From: Paramecium octaurelia
Taxonomy: Eukaryota > Ciliophora > Oligohymenophorea > Peniculida > Parameciidae
DNA: 33,847 bases
Reading direction: 5' to 3'
NCBI GenBank assembly: GCA_905182995.1
Contig: CAJJDP010000168.1
Span: forward strand, 97,565-131,411
In this document: positions 11,360 through 23,759 of the stretch, one piece after another
How positions within the stretch are numbered: the first letter of the stretch is position 1
Layout: every line of letters starts with the position of its first letter
The notes under the pieces: model-generated
The model's input: the letters and a program-made list of their open reading frames with translations, nothing else
Database searches by the model: none
Told to the model about the DNA's origin: nothing
Program-made: the position numbers and the translations under genes

Positions 11360-14178
11360 GAGGAGTAAGGCTTTTTACACTCCTTATAAAGACATAAATT
11401 TCTCCAATTTAAGTAAATCCAGGCAAATGTTATAAAAGGATTAACTAATTTTCAAAACAATTTTTGGATTGATATATAATGCTAGCGATGACATATAGTA
11501 AAAGTACCTAGAACGAAAAATCGATGTATACATCACTCTTTTAACCCATCGAAACAGCACAACAAGGAATAAAAATAGAGAGCATTAAAATATTTGACAC
11601 TAAAGATTAATGATCAAGCTTGAATTTTATTTGTAAAAATTAAATTTTCCGTCACAATATTCCTAATTTGATTTAATATCAATAAACTGTAAAATTAGAG
11701 GGAATTACAGAAAATCTAAGAGAGGCTGAACAGTTATCAGATCATTAATTGAAAAATAAATAACTAGATTTTCAGGAAATTACACGTTGATATATCTTAA
11801 ATATTGCTAAAATTAAAGGATTGCCAAAATCTCAAAAAACAAATCCCCACTTCCCAATAGCAGGCTTACAACAGTAATCGCTGATAAGCTATAGATTAAA
11901 TATTGGTTTAGACTTTTTAACCTTTAAGAATAATCCTTTTGAGTTTAATCTAGATAATTTGGATATTGCAGTGTTATTTATTCTTCTAAATCGACCAAAA
12001 TGGCATTATCTATATTAGCAACATTCTGGTTCACTAAAATTTTCAAGATTGGTCTAAATTTTAGTAATTAGTAAACTTCTATTTGAACAATATACTCTCC
12101 AAAACTCAAATATGATCCAACATCTTAAATTATATGTATGCTGCTATTCCAGTGTTTCTTGTCTATATCTGGTATCTCAAAATTCAAAGTTTCTGATAAG
12201 GGTTGAGGTGTATAAATTTTTACTTATTAAGTAAATTAGATACTTATATATTATTTATTCTAAGTCATATTGAGATAATTAATAACAAAGTTTGGAGCTT
12301 TGACGAATGTGCATTAGCTAGGAGAATCTTTTGTCATAGTAATGCAAATCCAATTTTATTCAATTAAGCAATCTTTGCATCCATCGGCTGCATAATAATT
12401 ACCATCATCGCATTCCTCTTCTTCCTAGACCAATCCATCTCCACAATTTAATTATAATTTGCATTAATTTGAAAGTAGCAATTAGTATTGATCTATGCAC
12501 TCTAAGCAAGTACCTTAATAGCAATCATAACAATTTTCTGGGCAAGAATACTTACACTGAAAACATCCATCAAATTTTATCGTATTACCATCATCACAAT
12601 CTTCTTCTTTTGTGACAATTTAATCACCGCAAACAGAAAGACATTTGTTATTTACAAACTCATATCCATCTCCACATTTTAAAATGCATTATCCTCGATC
12701 ACATATATTGCAATCTTCAATACATTGGAACTTACATTAATAACAACCATCATAAGGTTCAAAATTTCCATCATCACAATCTTCATATTATTAGAGAACG
12801 AATTTATCTCCACAATAAGGAAAACACACATTTTCTTCCAATTAAAATCCTATTTCGCACTATAAGCAAATTGAAAAATAGCTAGTTTTACAATTAGTGA
12901 TTGAAATGAATCTACAATCCAAACAACCTTCCCATACACCGTTCACAGTCAGTTCACATTATTCAACTGAATATGGTGTCAAATTACCATCTCCGCATAA
13001 AGGATCACAGTTTTAATTGGAATTAATAACAAATCCATCTACACATTATAAACAAATTCCGAATTAACAAATTTAACAATTTTCAATACATTAATATTTG
13101 CATTTAATACAAGAATGATTAGATATTAAATAATCACATTCTTCTTATCCTTAAATGATTCCATCTCCACAAATTGGATGACAATTTTCTAGAAATTCGT
13201 CTTAAATCCAACCTTCCTGACAAATCAGACATTTATCATCTATTTATTCTAAACAACCTTCATTGAAATTCTTAAATGTTAATTCTGGCTCAGTATAAAA
13301 TATTTCGAAATCTCTTATAAAATTATATGGCAGAGCTTGTATATTGAGTTATAATATCTGGTCACGATGATTTCTTATTAATATTTCTATAAAATATAGA
13401 CTATCAATAGTTAATTTACCATATGAATAGTCTACTATTATAATATTTGTATTATATTTAAAAAACCTTATTAAAATATCTTAATGAGGAGGTAGATAGG
13501 TTTAATATTTAATTTATTAAAAAACCAACATTAAACAATATCCACATTATATGTAACTTGTTAACTAAAATGGTTAAGCTACCCATCCATCCGATTGTGT
13601 GATATATTTCTAATAAAATGATTATTAATGCAGTTTCCAATATAAACAAAGTGTATCATAATTCTCTATGCATCCAGCAGTTTCATACTAGCATTTAATG
13701 ATACTTAATTTTAGGTATACTAATCCTCCAGACTATTAAAAAAAATTCAACCAAAGATTTCTTCTATTATGTTTATTAGTAATAGAAATAGTTTGATACT
13801 GTGCAGGTTATGCACCACTACACATAAAACTTTAAGATGATATCACTTACACACTATTTTATAATTGCGAGTCTACATAGAATTAAATTGGATTATTGGT
13901 ACCAATACTATTGCAATGAAGAATATTAAATACCTTAAAAATTCTGCATCCACTATAATTTGAGAATGAGGTTCTAGACCTAAAAACATTCTGCTAACAC
14001 GAACACTTGGATTAGTAGACTCCAAATATAGAATCAGTCCACAATTATTTAAATTAGAATTGCCTTCCCATTCTAATATAAAAATAAAGAAATTACCACT
14101 AGTTGTAAGTGAATTAGCAATAAACTCATAAATGATAGTCTGACAAGTTAAAGATATTAAAATGAAGTTTATTATCAT
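10781..14178 (-). CDS. Cysteine-rich multi-pass membrane protein (CDDGN-type repeats)
   Basis: Exon 1 is 14178-13934 and exon 2 is 13907-10781, split by a 26-nt intron. Together they make 1124 codons with TAA/TAG as Gln and TGA stop, and no internal TGA. Residues 1 to ~22 form a signal peptide. A luminal or extracellular N-terminal region follows. From about 297 to 602 comes a Cys-rich region of repeated C-G-D-G, E-x-C-D-D-G-N and D-G-C-x-x-C-K units, as in the Myxococcus-type cysteine repeats that many ciliate surface proteins share. From about 740 to the end are some six hydrophobic segments, including a GSGDLFFEIL...YLRYINVQFPENL region that I associate with the same ciliate family. It is likely a surface or vesicle membrane protein. 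Ligand and role are unknown. All Trp codons I read are TGG, and third positions are strongly A/T. Confidence 0.9.
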
Positions 14179-14611
14179 TATTAATTAATATCAATTAATT
14201 TTATTTGAATTAAATCTTAATAATTCGATTAACCTTATCAATTTAACTATTTAACAAATTTAATAACTATACTATTTAGAATTAAATTTATTATTCACTA
14301 TTCTTTATCTCAACTATATACAATGATATTTAAATAAGTACTAACATACTATAGTAATTCATATAAAAAATAATATCTCCTAATAACTTATCATTTGATG
14401 ATTTCTATTTAGTTCTAAAAATAATGATTGGAAATTATAATCTTTATAATAGAAATTGTAAATATTGAATTTATTATTAAATTTAATGTAAATTTATTAA
14501 CCAAAAGTAATAGAAAAAGAATTTGATTTGTTATGTAGATTAAATCATCCATAAATAGAATTTGTGATTCTAGATCCATAATTATCAAGAAATCAGAGGC
14601 TCTTATGCAAG
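13254..14611. repeat. Contig end, duplicated across the n at 14612
   Basis: These 1358 bases are identical by eye to 14613-15970 (offset 1359). They include the 5' part of the cysteine-rich protein gene. Confidence 0.95.
13908..13933 (-). other. 26-nt intron of the cysteine-rich protein gene
   Basis: On the minus strand it begins GTATTT and ends CAATAG. It joins the signal-peptide exon to the long exon in frame. Without it the first frame soon meets TGA. Size and ends are typical of Paramecium introns. Confidence 0.75.
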
Positions 14612-14612
14612 N

Positions 14613-15537
14613 CAACCTTCATTGAAATTCTTAAATGTTAATTCTGGCTCAGTATAAAATATTTCGAAATCTCTTATAAAATTATATGGCAGAGCTTGTA
14701 TATTGAGTTATAATATCTGGTCACGATGATTTCTTATTAATATTTCTATAAAATATAGACTATCAATAGTTAATTTACCATATGAATAGTCTACTATTAT
14801 AATATTTGTATTATATTTAAAAAACCTTATTAAAATATCTTAATGAGGAGGTAGATAGGTTTAATATTTAATTTATTAAAAAACCAACATTAAACAATAT
14901 CCACATTATATGTAACTTGTTAACTAAAATGGTTAAGCTACCCATCCATCCGATTGTGTGATATATTTCTAATAAAATGATTATTAATGCAGTTTCCAAT
15001 ATAAACAAAGTGTATCATAATTCTCTATGCATCCAGCAGTTTCATACTAGCATTTAATGATACTTAATTTTAGGTATACTAATCCTCCAGACTATTAAAA
15101 AAAATTCAACCAAAGATTTCTTCTATTATGTTTATTAGTAATAGAAATAGTTTGATACTGTGCAGGTTATGCACCACTACACATAAAACTTTAAGATGAT
15201 ATCACTTACACACTATTTTATAATTGCGAGTCTACATAGAATTAAATTGGATTATTGGTACCAATACTATTGCAATGAAGAATATTAAATACCTTAAAAA
15301 TTCTGCATCCACTATAATTTGAGAATGAGGTTCTAGACCTAAAAACATTCTGCTAACACGAACACTTGGATTAGTAGACTCCAAATATAGAATCAGTCCA
15401 CAATTATTTAAATTAGAATTGCCTTCCCATTCTAATATAAAAATAAAGAAATTACCACTAGTTGTAAGTGAATTAGCAATAAACTCATAAATGATAGTCT
15501 GACAAGTTAAAGATATTAAAATGAAGTTTATTATCAT
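14613..15537 (-). CDS. 5' part of the cysteine-rich protein gene (duplicate, truncated)
   Basis: Same start (ATG at 15537), signal peptide, 26-nt intron and N-terminal domain as 10781-14178, cut by the n at 14612. It is an assembly duplicate, not a second gene. The upstream 15538-16250 is AT-rich and should contain the promoter, but I see no distinct element there. Confidence 0.85.
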
Positions 15538-15970
15538 TATTAATTAATATCAATTAATTTTATTTGAATTAAATCTTAATAATTCGATTAACCTTATCAA
15601 TTTAACTATTTAACAAATTTAATAACTATACTATTTAGAATTAAATTTATTATTCACTATTCTTTATCTCAACTATATACAATGATATTTAAATAAGTAC
15701 TAACATACTATAGTAATTCATATAAAAAATAATATCTCCTAATAACTTATCATTTGATGATTTCTATTTAGTTCTAAAAATAATGATTGGAAATTATAAT
15801 CTTTATAATAGAAATTGTAAATATTGAATTTATTATTAAATTTAATGTAAATTTATTAACCAAAAGTAATAGAAAAAGAATTTGATTTGTTATGTAGATT
15901 AAATCATCCATAAATAGAATTTGTGATTCTAGATCCATAATTATCAAGAAATCAGAGGCTCTTATGCAAG
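14613..15970. repeat. Contig start, duplicate of 13254-14611
   Basis: Second side of the overlap at the n of position 14612. The repeated copy breaks off where the first copy enters the Cys-rich region. Confidence 0.95.
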
Positions 15971-16256
15971 TCTTGTGGTCAATAGAGTCAATCTAATTCT
16001 TAAATTATTGATTATCAGTTTCTTAAATATTGTTTTGATTAATAATAAAAAGAATAGATTTTAGAACATGAGTCAATTATTATGCCTCATATATAATATT
16101 TGGAATTTATAGAACAAAATAGAATCTCTAAAAACAAGATTGATTCAATAACTTGATTATTTAATTTGGTTAACAAAGAATTGGATTACTAACTTAATTG
16201 ACTCTGTAATTTAATATAGCCTCTTTGAAGAATTAGAGTAGCTAATCTCAAGGTAA

Positions 16257-16630
16257 ATGAAAGCATTTGATAAAATAAATCTTATTGCTACCATAAAAAA
16301 AATTCATTAGGATGGTATTCTCAAAATCAACCCAAAATTGGATAACATAAATTTTATTGCCATAAAATTTGTTAAATATTAGCTAAATCTTTAATTCACT
16401 CGGTATTAATAAAGAACAGGAGGCAAGAAATTCTAGTAAAAAAAGCTCATAAATAATTTCCCAATTTGAAATCTCGAAATTAATACACATACATTTTCTT
16501 ACTCTAAGCTCTTTTATTTTTTTAGAGCTATAAATCTCTTCATTAAATAAAAATTCAACTAAAAGTGTATATTTTATCACCCTTTATTTTAAGTGAGATG
16601 GATATTTCTAAGTTAAATTACAACCTCATG
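16257..16630 (-). CDS. Possible coding fragment, ~120 codons
   Basis: With TAA/TAG as Gln the minus frame is open over about 120 codons and has moderate G at codon position 1. There is no convincing start: the first Met codons lie well inside. It may be an exon or a gene remnant. No family is recognised. Confidence 0.25.
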
Positions 16631-16639
16631 TTTTTTTGG

Positions 16640-17736
16640 ATAAATTGTATTGGGCCTTTTACAATAATGTAATTCATGAATATTAAATATAATCTTTGGA
16701 ATGCGTAAATGACTAATTTATTGATCTAGATACTGCTATTCATTCTAATTTTAACCTATTATGAAATGCTTATCGTAAAAAGAGCTTTTCATAATGATAA
16801 CGATTGAGAACATAAACAAGTTGTTATACCTAAATTTAACGAAATTCTGGTAGATCGCGCCGCAATAATGTTATTTTTTTTTACTTTGTTTCATAAATTG
16901 GAAGCTATAATAAAGTGATTTTAATAATAAATGCATTAACACCTATTGAATTCAATATTTGATTCATCAGTCCTGAGATGAACTCATACTTTAGTGTTAA
17001 AATTTAGACTATTATTTCAATAACAACTTTAGATCTACTTTACCTATAATACATATATCTACATTCAATTTTTATCACTATTAATGAGTAAAATTGGCAT
17101 TAAATTATTAAAACAACGCTTAACTTTTAAGAAGCTTAAAACTTGAAATATGATTTTTTAAGAGTCTTAAGTTTGAATACAATTCTAAATTTATTAGAGC
17201 AAGTGTTCTGGTGAAGTTCTGAAACTTAAACAGTATTTATTGATATTTTTATTGCAAAATCATTTGCAAAAAGCAGAAGAATATTCAAAAATAAAAGTAG
17301 TTTCGATTAAAACATAAGTATATTATCAACTACTGTATGCAATAATTATTTTTAAAATAGAGTTGAGAAAATAGTAAATACTAAGGGAAATTAATTTAAA
17401 ATATATCCTAAATGTAAGTCTTTTCAAAGCTCTTCTATTTTAGTTAATTTTATTCCAAATCAGATTAATATTCAAACTTAAGTAATATAGAATAAATTTT
17501 GTCAGTTTACAAATTTTTATATAAAAAAGAATAATGGACCTCTACTTAGGTATTAGGCTTATGAGCTTTAATATTTGATTATTTAGATAATAATTTATTT
17601 ATTTTGATAGTTTAAAGATCGTAACTGCAATTATAGAAAAGTTAGGTCTTTCTGAAGAATATATAATCTTCATAATATACCTAAAATATGGATTAACAGA
17701 TAAGGTGAGGAGAAATATATTTAAATAGATAATCTT
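16640..17736. other. AT-rich stretch, no gene seen
   Basis: Both strands show frequent TGA and no consistent codon-position bias. I see no repeat or structured element here. The last part should hold the 5' region of the gene starting at 17737. Confidence 0.5.
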
Positions 17737-19369
17737 ATGGACGATAAGTATTTATCAGAATGCGCAGTTAGTATTTAAAAGTAAGGTTACCAGAGTACTA
17801 TACCAAGGATAGTTGAAGCTGGCATAGTGATACATAGATGGGACTAGTTCCCAGGCAAGGACCCAGTGATATAGAAGAGCCATAAATCCAAGACGACGTA
17901 GCGATTTATGACCATGTAGTCTTATACAAGAATCAACTGGAATAATTGGATGGCTTCTCCAAAGAAAAGAACAATAAGAATATTCAATTAATACAGTAGA
18001 ATTGGTCTAGCTATATATGTAATGCAAGAGGTAAGAAGAAAATAATAGTAGTGGGAGAAAGAAAGCCTAGCAGACCGAGCTCGATTGAGAGTTCGAAGGT
18101 AAGATAGTTATTCAGGACCTTGAGCTAGTAAAAGAAAGAAAAACAGCAGATTTAGGCCAAGCGATTGTTGAAGAAAGGATATCGGATTAATATTCCCAAA
18201 GGAGCAAGGAAATGGAGAAAAGGCTAAAGATGGACTCTAGTGTCGTAACCCAATAATGGTCGTCTAGTCGACTTAATGATGGACTTATCTAAGATATTAA
18301 ACTGATAGATGAGGTCTTATTCTTGACTAAAGATTTGGGTGAAGATTGAGACAAACTGGTTCTTCCTATGAAAATATTTCCTGATGGACTTGTTAAATTT
18401 GCACAACTCTATGGAGTGAATAGCTATCTATAACTGTTTTTGAAGCTTAACTTTGAGTACCTACAATCAAACTTGAGACTAGAGAAGGATTACATATTGA
18501 GCAGAAGAGGTGAGTTTAATAAAGCGAGGCGCATAATAATGAAAGATTTGGATTTTATTAAAGCTGTAAGTGATAAACAACTGGACAATGTTACTTAGAA
18601 ATGTGTGGGCTTCATAGATACGTTATACTATGCATCTGACATTGTGATGTGTAATCCTAGCCAGAATAAATCAACCATTAGAGTAATAGAAATCAGAATT
18701 GTTGGAGACAAAGATCTAGAGAGATATTTTAGAGTAATAAGAAACCTTAAGGAGGAACTCAAATTAATTGCATCAAGGTTGAATAAATTAATATAGATTT
18801 GTGGGTTATTGAGGCTATCTTTTGACGATAGAATGATCTGCCCCCTGTGTGCCACATTGAGGGACAAAATAGATATTTTTAAACACTCCTGTACCACAAG
18901 TGTTGAACCAAGTGATCCAAAGACACATATATTCCTCATCCAACATTATTATTATTACTATCTTCATGAATATAAGATGGTGAATATATTTAATTTAATC
19001 CATAATCTCATCGATTATTAATATTATTCTACTATGGGGTATATTCATTAGCATCCGACTTCAAATGAAAGATTGTTTCTGTTGTGCATGAGTTTGAATC
19101 TATCTAATTATTATCATATATGGAAAATTCTTTAATGTTTTTTCTTGTATTTGCAAAGCTTGACTAATATAAATTTAATTCTTTTATTCTTTCTTTTCGA
19201 GTTCTAAGATTTCCTATTATTATTTACTGGTATGCGCTATATTCGATTTTAAACACCGTATTTTTTAGCTAAGTGTCATCAAGCTTTCAATGAAGTATTT
19301 CTTATATTTGATCACATTGATTAATAGTGTGATCAATTTTAGTTGTATTCTTGTTAGGCTCTTTAATGA
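17737..19369 (+). CDS. Unknown protein with Cys/His cluster, two tiny introns, one in-frame TGA
   Basis: Three segments with strong G at codon position 1 lie in three frames: 17737-17846, 17867-18098 and from 18116 on. GT...AG introns of 20 nt (17847-17866) and 17 nt (18099-18115) join them exactly. TAA/TAG within them read as Gln. A TGA at 18347 falls inside the third segment, after which the frame is free of TGA for about 340 codons to 19367. The product is charged (K, E, D, R). It holds a C-x2-C-x13-H-x2-C cluster (first Cys codon at 18839) that may bind zinc. Beyond about 18950 the translation becomes low-complexity Y/N/L-rich, so the true end may be earlier. Composition is GC-richer than the flanks. 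I do not recognise the family; it could belong to a mobile element. Confidence 0.55.
17847..17866 (+). other. Putative 20-nt intron
   Basis: It begins GTTCCC and ends ACCCAG. Removing it joins two frames with strong coding bias. The only support is the frame restoration and the GT/AG ends. Confidence 0.35.
18099..18115 (+). other. Putative 17-nt intron
   Basis: GTAAGATAGTTATTCAG, with a GTAAG donor-like start and a CAG end. It restores the frame exactly between two coding segments. Seventeen nt is shorter than usual Paramecium introns but near the 15-16 nt introns of heterotrich ciliates. Confidence 0.45.
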
Positions 19370-19864
19370 TTCGTTTAAAACGGTTGCTCAGTTAGTCCAT
19401 ATATTTTTCCTCTTATGAGTAGATAAAATTTAAAAATTTCCTTAAAATGATTGTGATCATCATATTATTCTAAATGAGAAATTGCAGCTGCGTTGGAGTA
19501 AATAAAAATGAAGTTTGAGTTACAATAATATAAAGAAATATTACAACCTAACTCTAAGTACATGAGTAGTAATACCAATCGGGAATTGATAAATTAATGA
19601 ATTGATACTTACTTCTTTTATTGTGTGCAGTTGATTAATTATTATCTATGCATAAATAGTGTTTTTGAAGGTTAAAACAAATTAAAAATAAAAATAGTAA
19701 ATCTCTGAATGATTATAATTTATCATAAATAAAAATGATTTGTATTTAGCCTCAAATACTTATTAATAAAACGAAAGAGAATTTTAGCTCATTGCTTCAT
19801 AAATAGTAATTAAAAAATTAAATTTAGAAATGTCTTGATTAAGAAAATATTTAAATTGAATACA

Positions 19865-20610
19865 ATGGAACAATTTTTCATTCTCAAATAAGGGCGCAAG
19901 TAATTATAGATATTGTGTTAGAAAATATTAAAATTAAATAACTAAATCGTGCTTGATAAGTAAAAAACAAGAAAAGAACCATTTAAACATCCCAGTAAAG
20001 AATAACTTCTTAATAACCTTGTCCTTGGCTTCCAGAGCACTCTTACACTTTTTGGTTTTTACAACGACTTCTAAGTTCGGAAATCTTAAGAAATTTTATA
20101 AGAATTCTTAGATACAGGGATTGGAATGATCCTCTACACAGATACTGAAGAGAGGAAATATAAATAAAAGTCCCAATTCAGAAAATTAAAAAAAAATAAG
20201 TGACAACATCATAGCCTCAATACCGACACTTTTAAGAGTCATTTGTAGAATAAACTAAGGTGTTACATAAAATAAGTTCAATATAAGAAAAAGCGTGTAA
20301 CACCTAGTAATTAAAAGATGAAAATCTGTAAGTACCTGATGAAAGCAAATTAGAAAATATAATTTCCTTGAAAAGGGAGAGAGTAAGGGAATAAGTGACA
20401 AAGACGAGAATGGAAGAAACATTTAAACAGAAAAGAAAAATGGATTAAACAAAAGTTAGTCCATTCATGAATGATAATCAAGGAAGAATGTCATATCAAC
20501 AATTCAGGAAAGAATAATACAGTTTGGTAGCACGGAAGATGGAACGAAAGAGCTTAAATTAGAAAACAATAACCTTAATAGAACTTTATGATGAATATCT
20601 CATCAGCTGA
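19865..20610 (+). CDS. Unknown charged protein, frame broken at an A9 tract
   Basis: An ATG at 19865 opens a TAA/TAG=Gln frame that stays free of TGA to 20201. A second frame, free of TGA through this region, ends at the TGA 20608 and continues with the same kind of charged, K/E/Q-rich sequence. The switch between them falls at the run of nine A at 20188-20196. A single-base length error or mutation there would give one protein of about 247 aa. G at codon position 1 is high, especially 20220-20600. The whole stretch from 20100 is purine-rich on this strand. The opposite strand is also open there, but its product is of low-complexity type. No family is recognised. Confidence 0.45.
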
Positions 20611-21384
20611 TTTGATATTTGATATTCATGGACATGCAATGTTGAATAATAATAATAATATTAGAAAGAAGTACTTGTGGTTTTGCAGATATGATTATCA
20701 TTAATCTAAATAATGAATATGAATATGAGATACTATTTGAAGTTAATGCAATTTATTTTAGTATTATTGAAAACTTTGCACTTTTAAAGGTCTATAATGT
20801 AGTTAAATTGTTATTGTTCTATTCAATTATTATCTTATTGCTATTCAGAAATTAAATAGTGCAAGAGGATAAAACTTAGCATGAGGGCTAAACTAAATTC
20901 ATATTAAAAATTTATGATTAACAATCAAGAACATTTCAGCTAATATATATTTATAATATTTTGTGTAAGAGATAAATGTTTAAGGATTGTATTGAATAAA
21001 GATTATACAAATAATTATAAGTTTATTCTAGCATATGTGAATTTAATGTGATTCCAATATGAAAAACTTGATTATTTAGTCTATAATTTCAACAATCAAT
21101 AACAATATGCAAAATGATGAAAAACACTAATTGAAGTCAAAAGTAGAGATAAACTACTTAATATAAGTAAAGATCTGAATTGGGTGTGTTGTTAAGAATG
21201 AGAATATGATATCCCAAAAAATGTAATTTCAATCTCTGATGCTGTTGATTAACTCTTTTAAATGATATAACCTTAGAATATATTGTTCACACAGGAATAA
21301 AGAAAAGAGTTTTTTAGGAAAAGAATCATGGGCTTTCAGTGAATTAACAAAGACTTTTAGGTATTATTTCTTTATGAAAAATTA
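20611..21384. other. AT-rich stretch, no gene seen
   Basis: It contains a short AAT trinucleotide run near 20648 and otherwise unremarkable AT-rich sequence. No frame has convincing coding bias. Confidence 0.45.
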
Positions 21385-21849
21385 ATGACGTAGATTATTC
21401 CATAGTAGTCGTTTAGTTTGATACTTTTCATCTGTGAATGTATTTACTTCAATTCAAGGACATCTAAATAGAAAATTGATATTGATCCTATTGAAAAATT
21501 CCGAAAGAAACCATTTTTAAGTCTTAGGCAACATCCAGATGATAAGTACTTCTTTGCATAATTTTCAGGTTGCTCAACATATTACTCTTGAAAGGTCAAA
21601 ATGAATTTTGCAAGTTTAATGATTAGAGTCTGACCTTGAATCTGTTAAATCTTATTGGTATAGTACTTTTTAATCTTCTAGAGGCGAAAATTTAAAAAGG
21701 ATCCAAAAGTCTACTTAACAAAAGTGCCAGAAATGGTTAATACTAGAATCAGAGCAGATGGATCTGATTTTTGCATTATTTAGAAATCAAAAAATTTACG
21801 CCTGGTAGCCTATGTTAAGTCTTAAAGTAAATCTCAAGATGCAGTATGA
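21385..21849 (+). pseudogene. Gene-like frame with three in-frame TGA
   Basis: From an ATG at 21385 one frame runs to the TGA at 21847, with TGA at 21589, 21631 and 21637 inside. The parts before 21589 and after about 21676 have clear coding bias (GAT, GAA, GCA, GTC codons). A D-D-K-Y-F-F-A-Q-F string near 21550 and a V-P-E-M string near 21720 faintly recall PP2C-type phosphatases, but the spacing is wrong and the diagnostic D-G-H-G-G is absent, so I do not name it. Either a decayed gene or a gene in which TGA is read as an amino acid. Confidence 0.3.
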
Positions 21850-23759
21850 TCTGAAATCAATTAAACAAATATTAATTAACATTTTAATTAACTAATCAAT
21901 TGATAACTACTTTATTCCTTTCAGTATTGTAATCTTCAATTTCAAGCAGTATCAATAGCAGAAATATTCAAAAAGTTAATTAGCTTTTAAAACCTAAACG
22001 AACCTATCTACACTGAAGTTTTATACTAAAAAGAGTACTTTTTGTTGATTTTTTGAAGGGACAAAACAGATTGGGATGTTCTTTGCACATTAAGTCGTTA
22101 GGATTGACTAATTAAATTCAATATGTGATTGAAGGTCCATAGCATGCATTAATAAAACGTGTTAGAAGCACTAGTCATCAGCTAGATAGCAAGATATTGT
22201 CAAAAATGATTGAATGTTGTTGAATAGAATAAAGTGAATCTAAGTCTTAATAACATTGATGCCTTTTACCTTTATTACAGTCTGATAAATTAAAATTGGT
22301 ACGTTTAAAAATTCTTCAGTTGCACTTTCCAAAAATAGGCATTTTTTATGGAAAGTATTAATTAGTTTAATCAGTGCATATAATTAACCTTGGATTTGTA
22401 TATAATCACACTTTTGAAATAAGTTATATATCTATTAATATTTTTTCAACTCTTGAGTTTACTAATTATGCATTATGAGAAGGTAGAAATGAACAAATTG
22501 AAAGCATGTAATCAAAGACAAATCCTAGTACATTAATATATTCTCTTGAAGATAGTTTTAAGTTACTCTTTATATACAGAAAAATATCACATATTTAGTT
22601 TTTGATTTTGGGCGAATAACAAATAAATCTAAGATTCTTGTGAAGATAAGTTATGGATTTTATTAAACAATGATGTTAAGCTTGACTAAATACAGAGATC
22701 AGCCTTACTCTACACCAGCGAACGGTAAACTCCTGTTGAAATAATAATCATTTCTAGATTAGAAAATTTATTCACATTATTAATTTAATATAGGATATAG
22801 ATCTGTATTAGGAACAATTACAGTTTATTAGAATGTATGACAATAAAGCATAAATTTCAAACTTGAAAAGTTATATCTTTTGAGCAAATAAGAGATCAGT
22901 TTTGGGTAATGTTTAAATCTAGTTGGAAGGGCTTTTAACCTAAAATAAGATAAATCACATGTTTAACAGGCATCGCTTACTTACATGATATTTTCTTAGT
23001 TTGAAATTATTCAATTCTTACATCGAAAAATAGTAAAGAAAGTTACATATTTTGCTGGTTGAATGAAAAATTAAAGATGTGTGGTGAGTTTACTCAAGGC
23101 TTCTAATTTTTCATAGAAAGAAATGGTAAGATGCGTCATGATATTTTAGCTTAAAAGAGAGACACAGAAAATTTAATAAGAAATAAAAACTTTGAAGATA
23201 AATTACATTTTCAATCATCATGCAAAAATATTTGATGGATAGATAAAAATTTCAAAATTAAATATACAAAACATTTATAGATTTTGTTATTTTTGAATCA
23301 AAGAATTGTTAACTATTTGATCTAATTAATAAAATTTCATTGTGATGATTTATTACAATTAAAAAAGGAATTTTATAATTATGCATTATTTTACATCGTA
23401 TTCATCATATTTACTCAAGTTAACAAGTTCAGCATCATGAGTTCCATCAGTCTAATAACATAAATCAATAATTTGATTGTAAATTTAACCTGAAATATAT
23501 CATACAACCTCTAATTAACCTTTAAAATATTGTGAACAAATATTAATTTCTTTTGGTATAATGGTTATTCTTAAGAATTTTTTCAGTTTTCGAATTAATT
23601 AAGAAAATCTTGAGGAGTTACTGAACTTCAAATGATATATGTACTAATTCCTATTCTAGATAATTTCAATTACCGCCACTCTAAAATACAAGTATTATAA
23701 ATTGTATAAGCCCCTAAACTACTAACATCACAAAAACAAATTCGGATTTGTTTCTCAAT
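21850..23759. other. AT-rich stretch, no gene called
   Basis: Short frames of 40-60 codons occur on both strands but none shows sustained codon-position bias. No repeat or palindrome stands out. The minisatellite begins at its right end. Confidence 0.4.

Noticed and set aside
14415..14615. Minus-strand ORF crossing the n at 14612
   Set aside because: It runs through an artificial contig joint, has an unknown residue, and shows no coding bias.
16860..16880. Possible telomere or origin motif
   Set aside because: No run of G4T2, G3T3 or C4A2-like repeats was found anywhere in the window, so no telomere is called.
18628..18939. 103-aa standard-code ORF on the minus strand
   Set aside because: It lies opposite the much better supported plus-strand gene at 17737-19369 and is a shadow of it.
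21385..21849. Possible PP2C phosphatase remnant
   Set aside because: The D-G-H-G-G motif is missing and the two suggestive strings are too close together for the fold.
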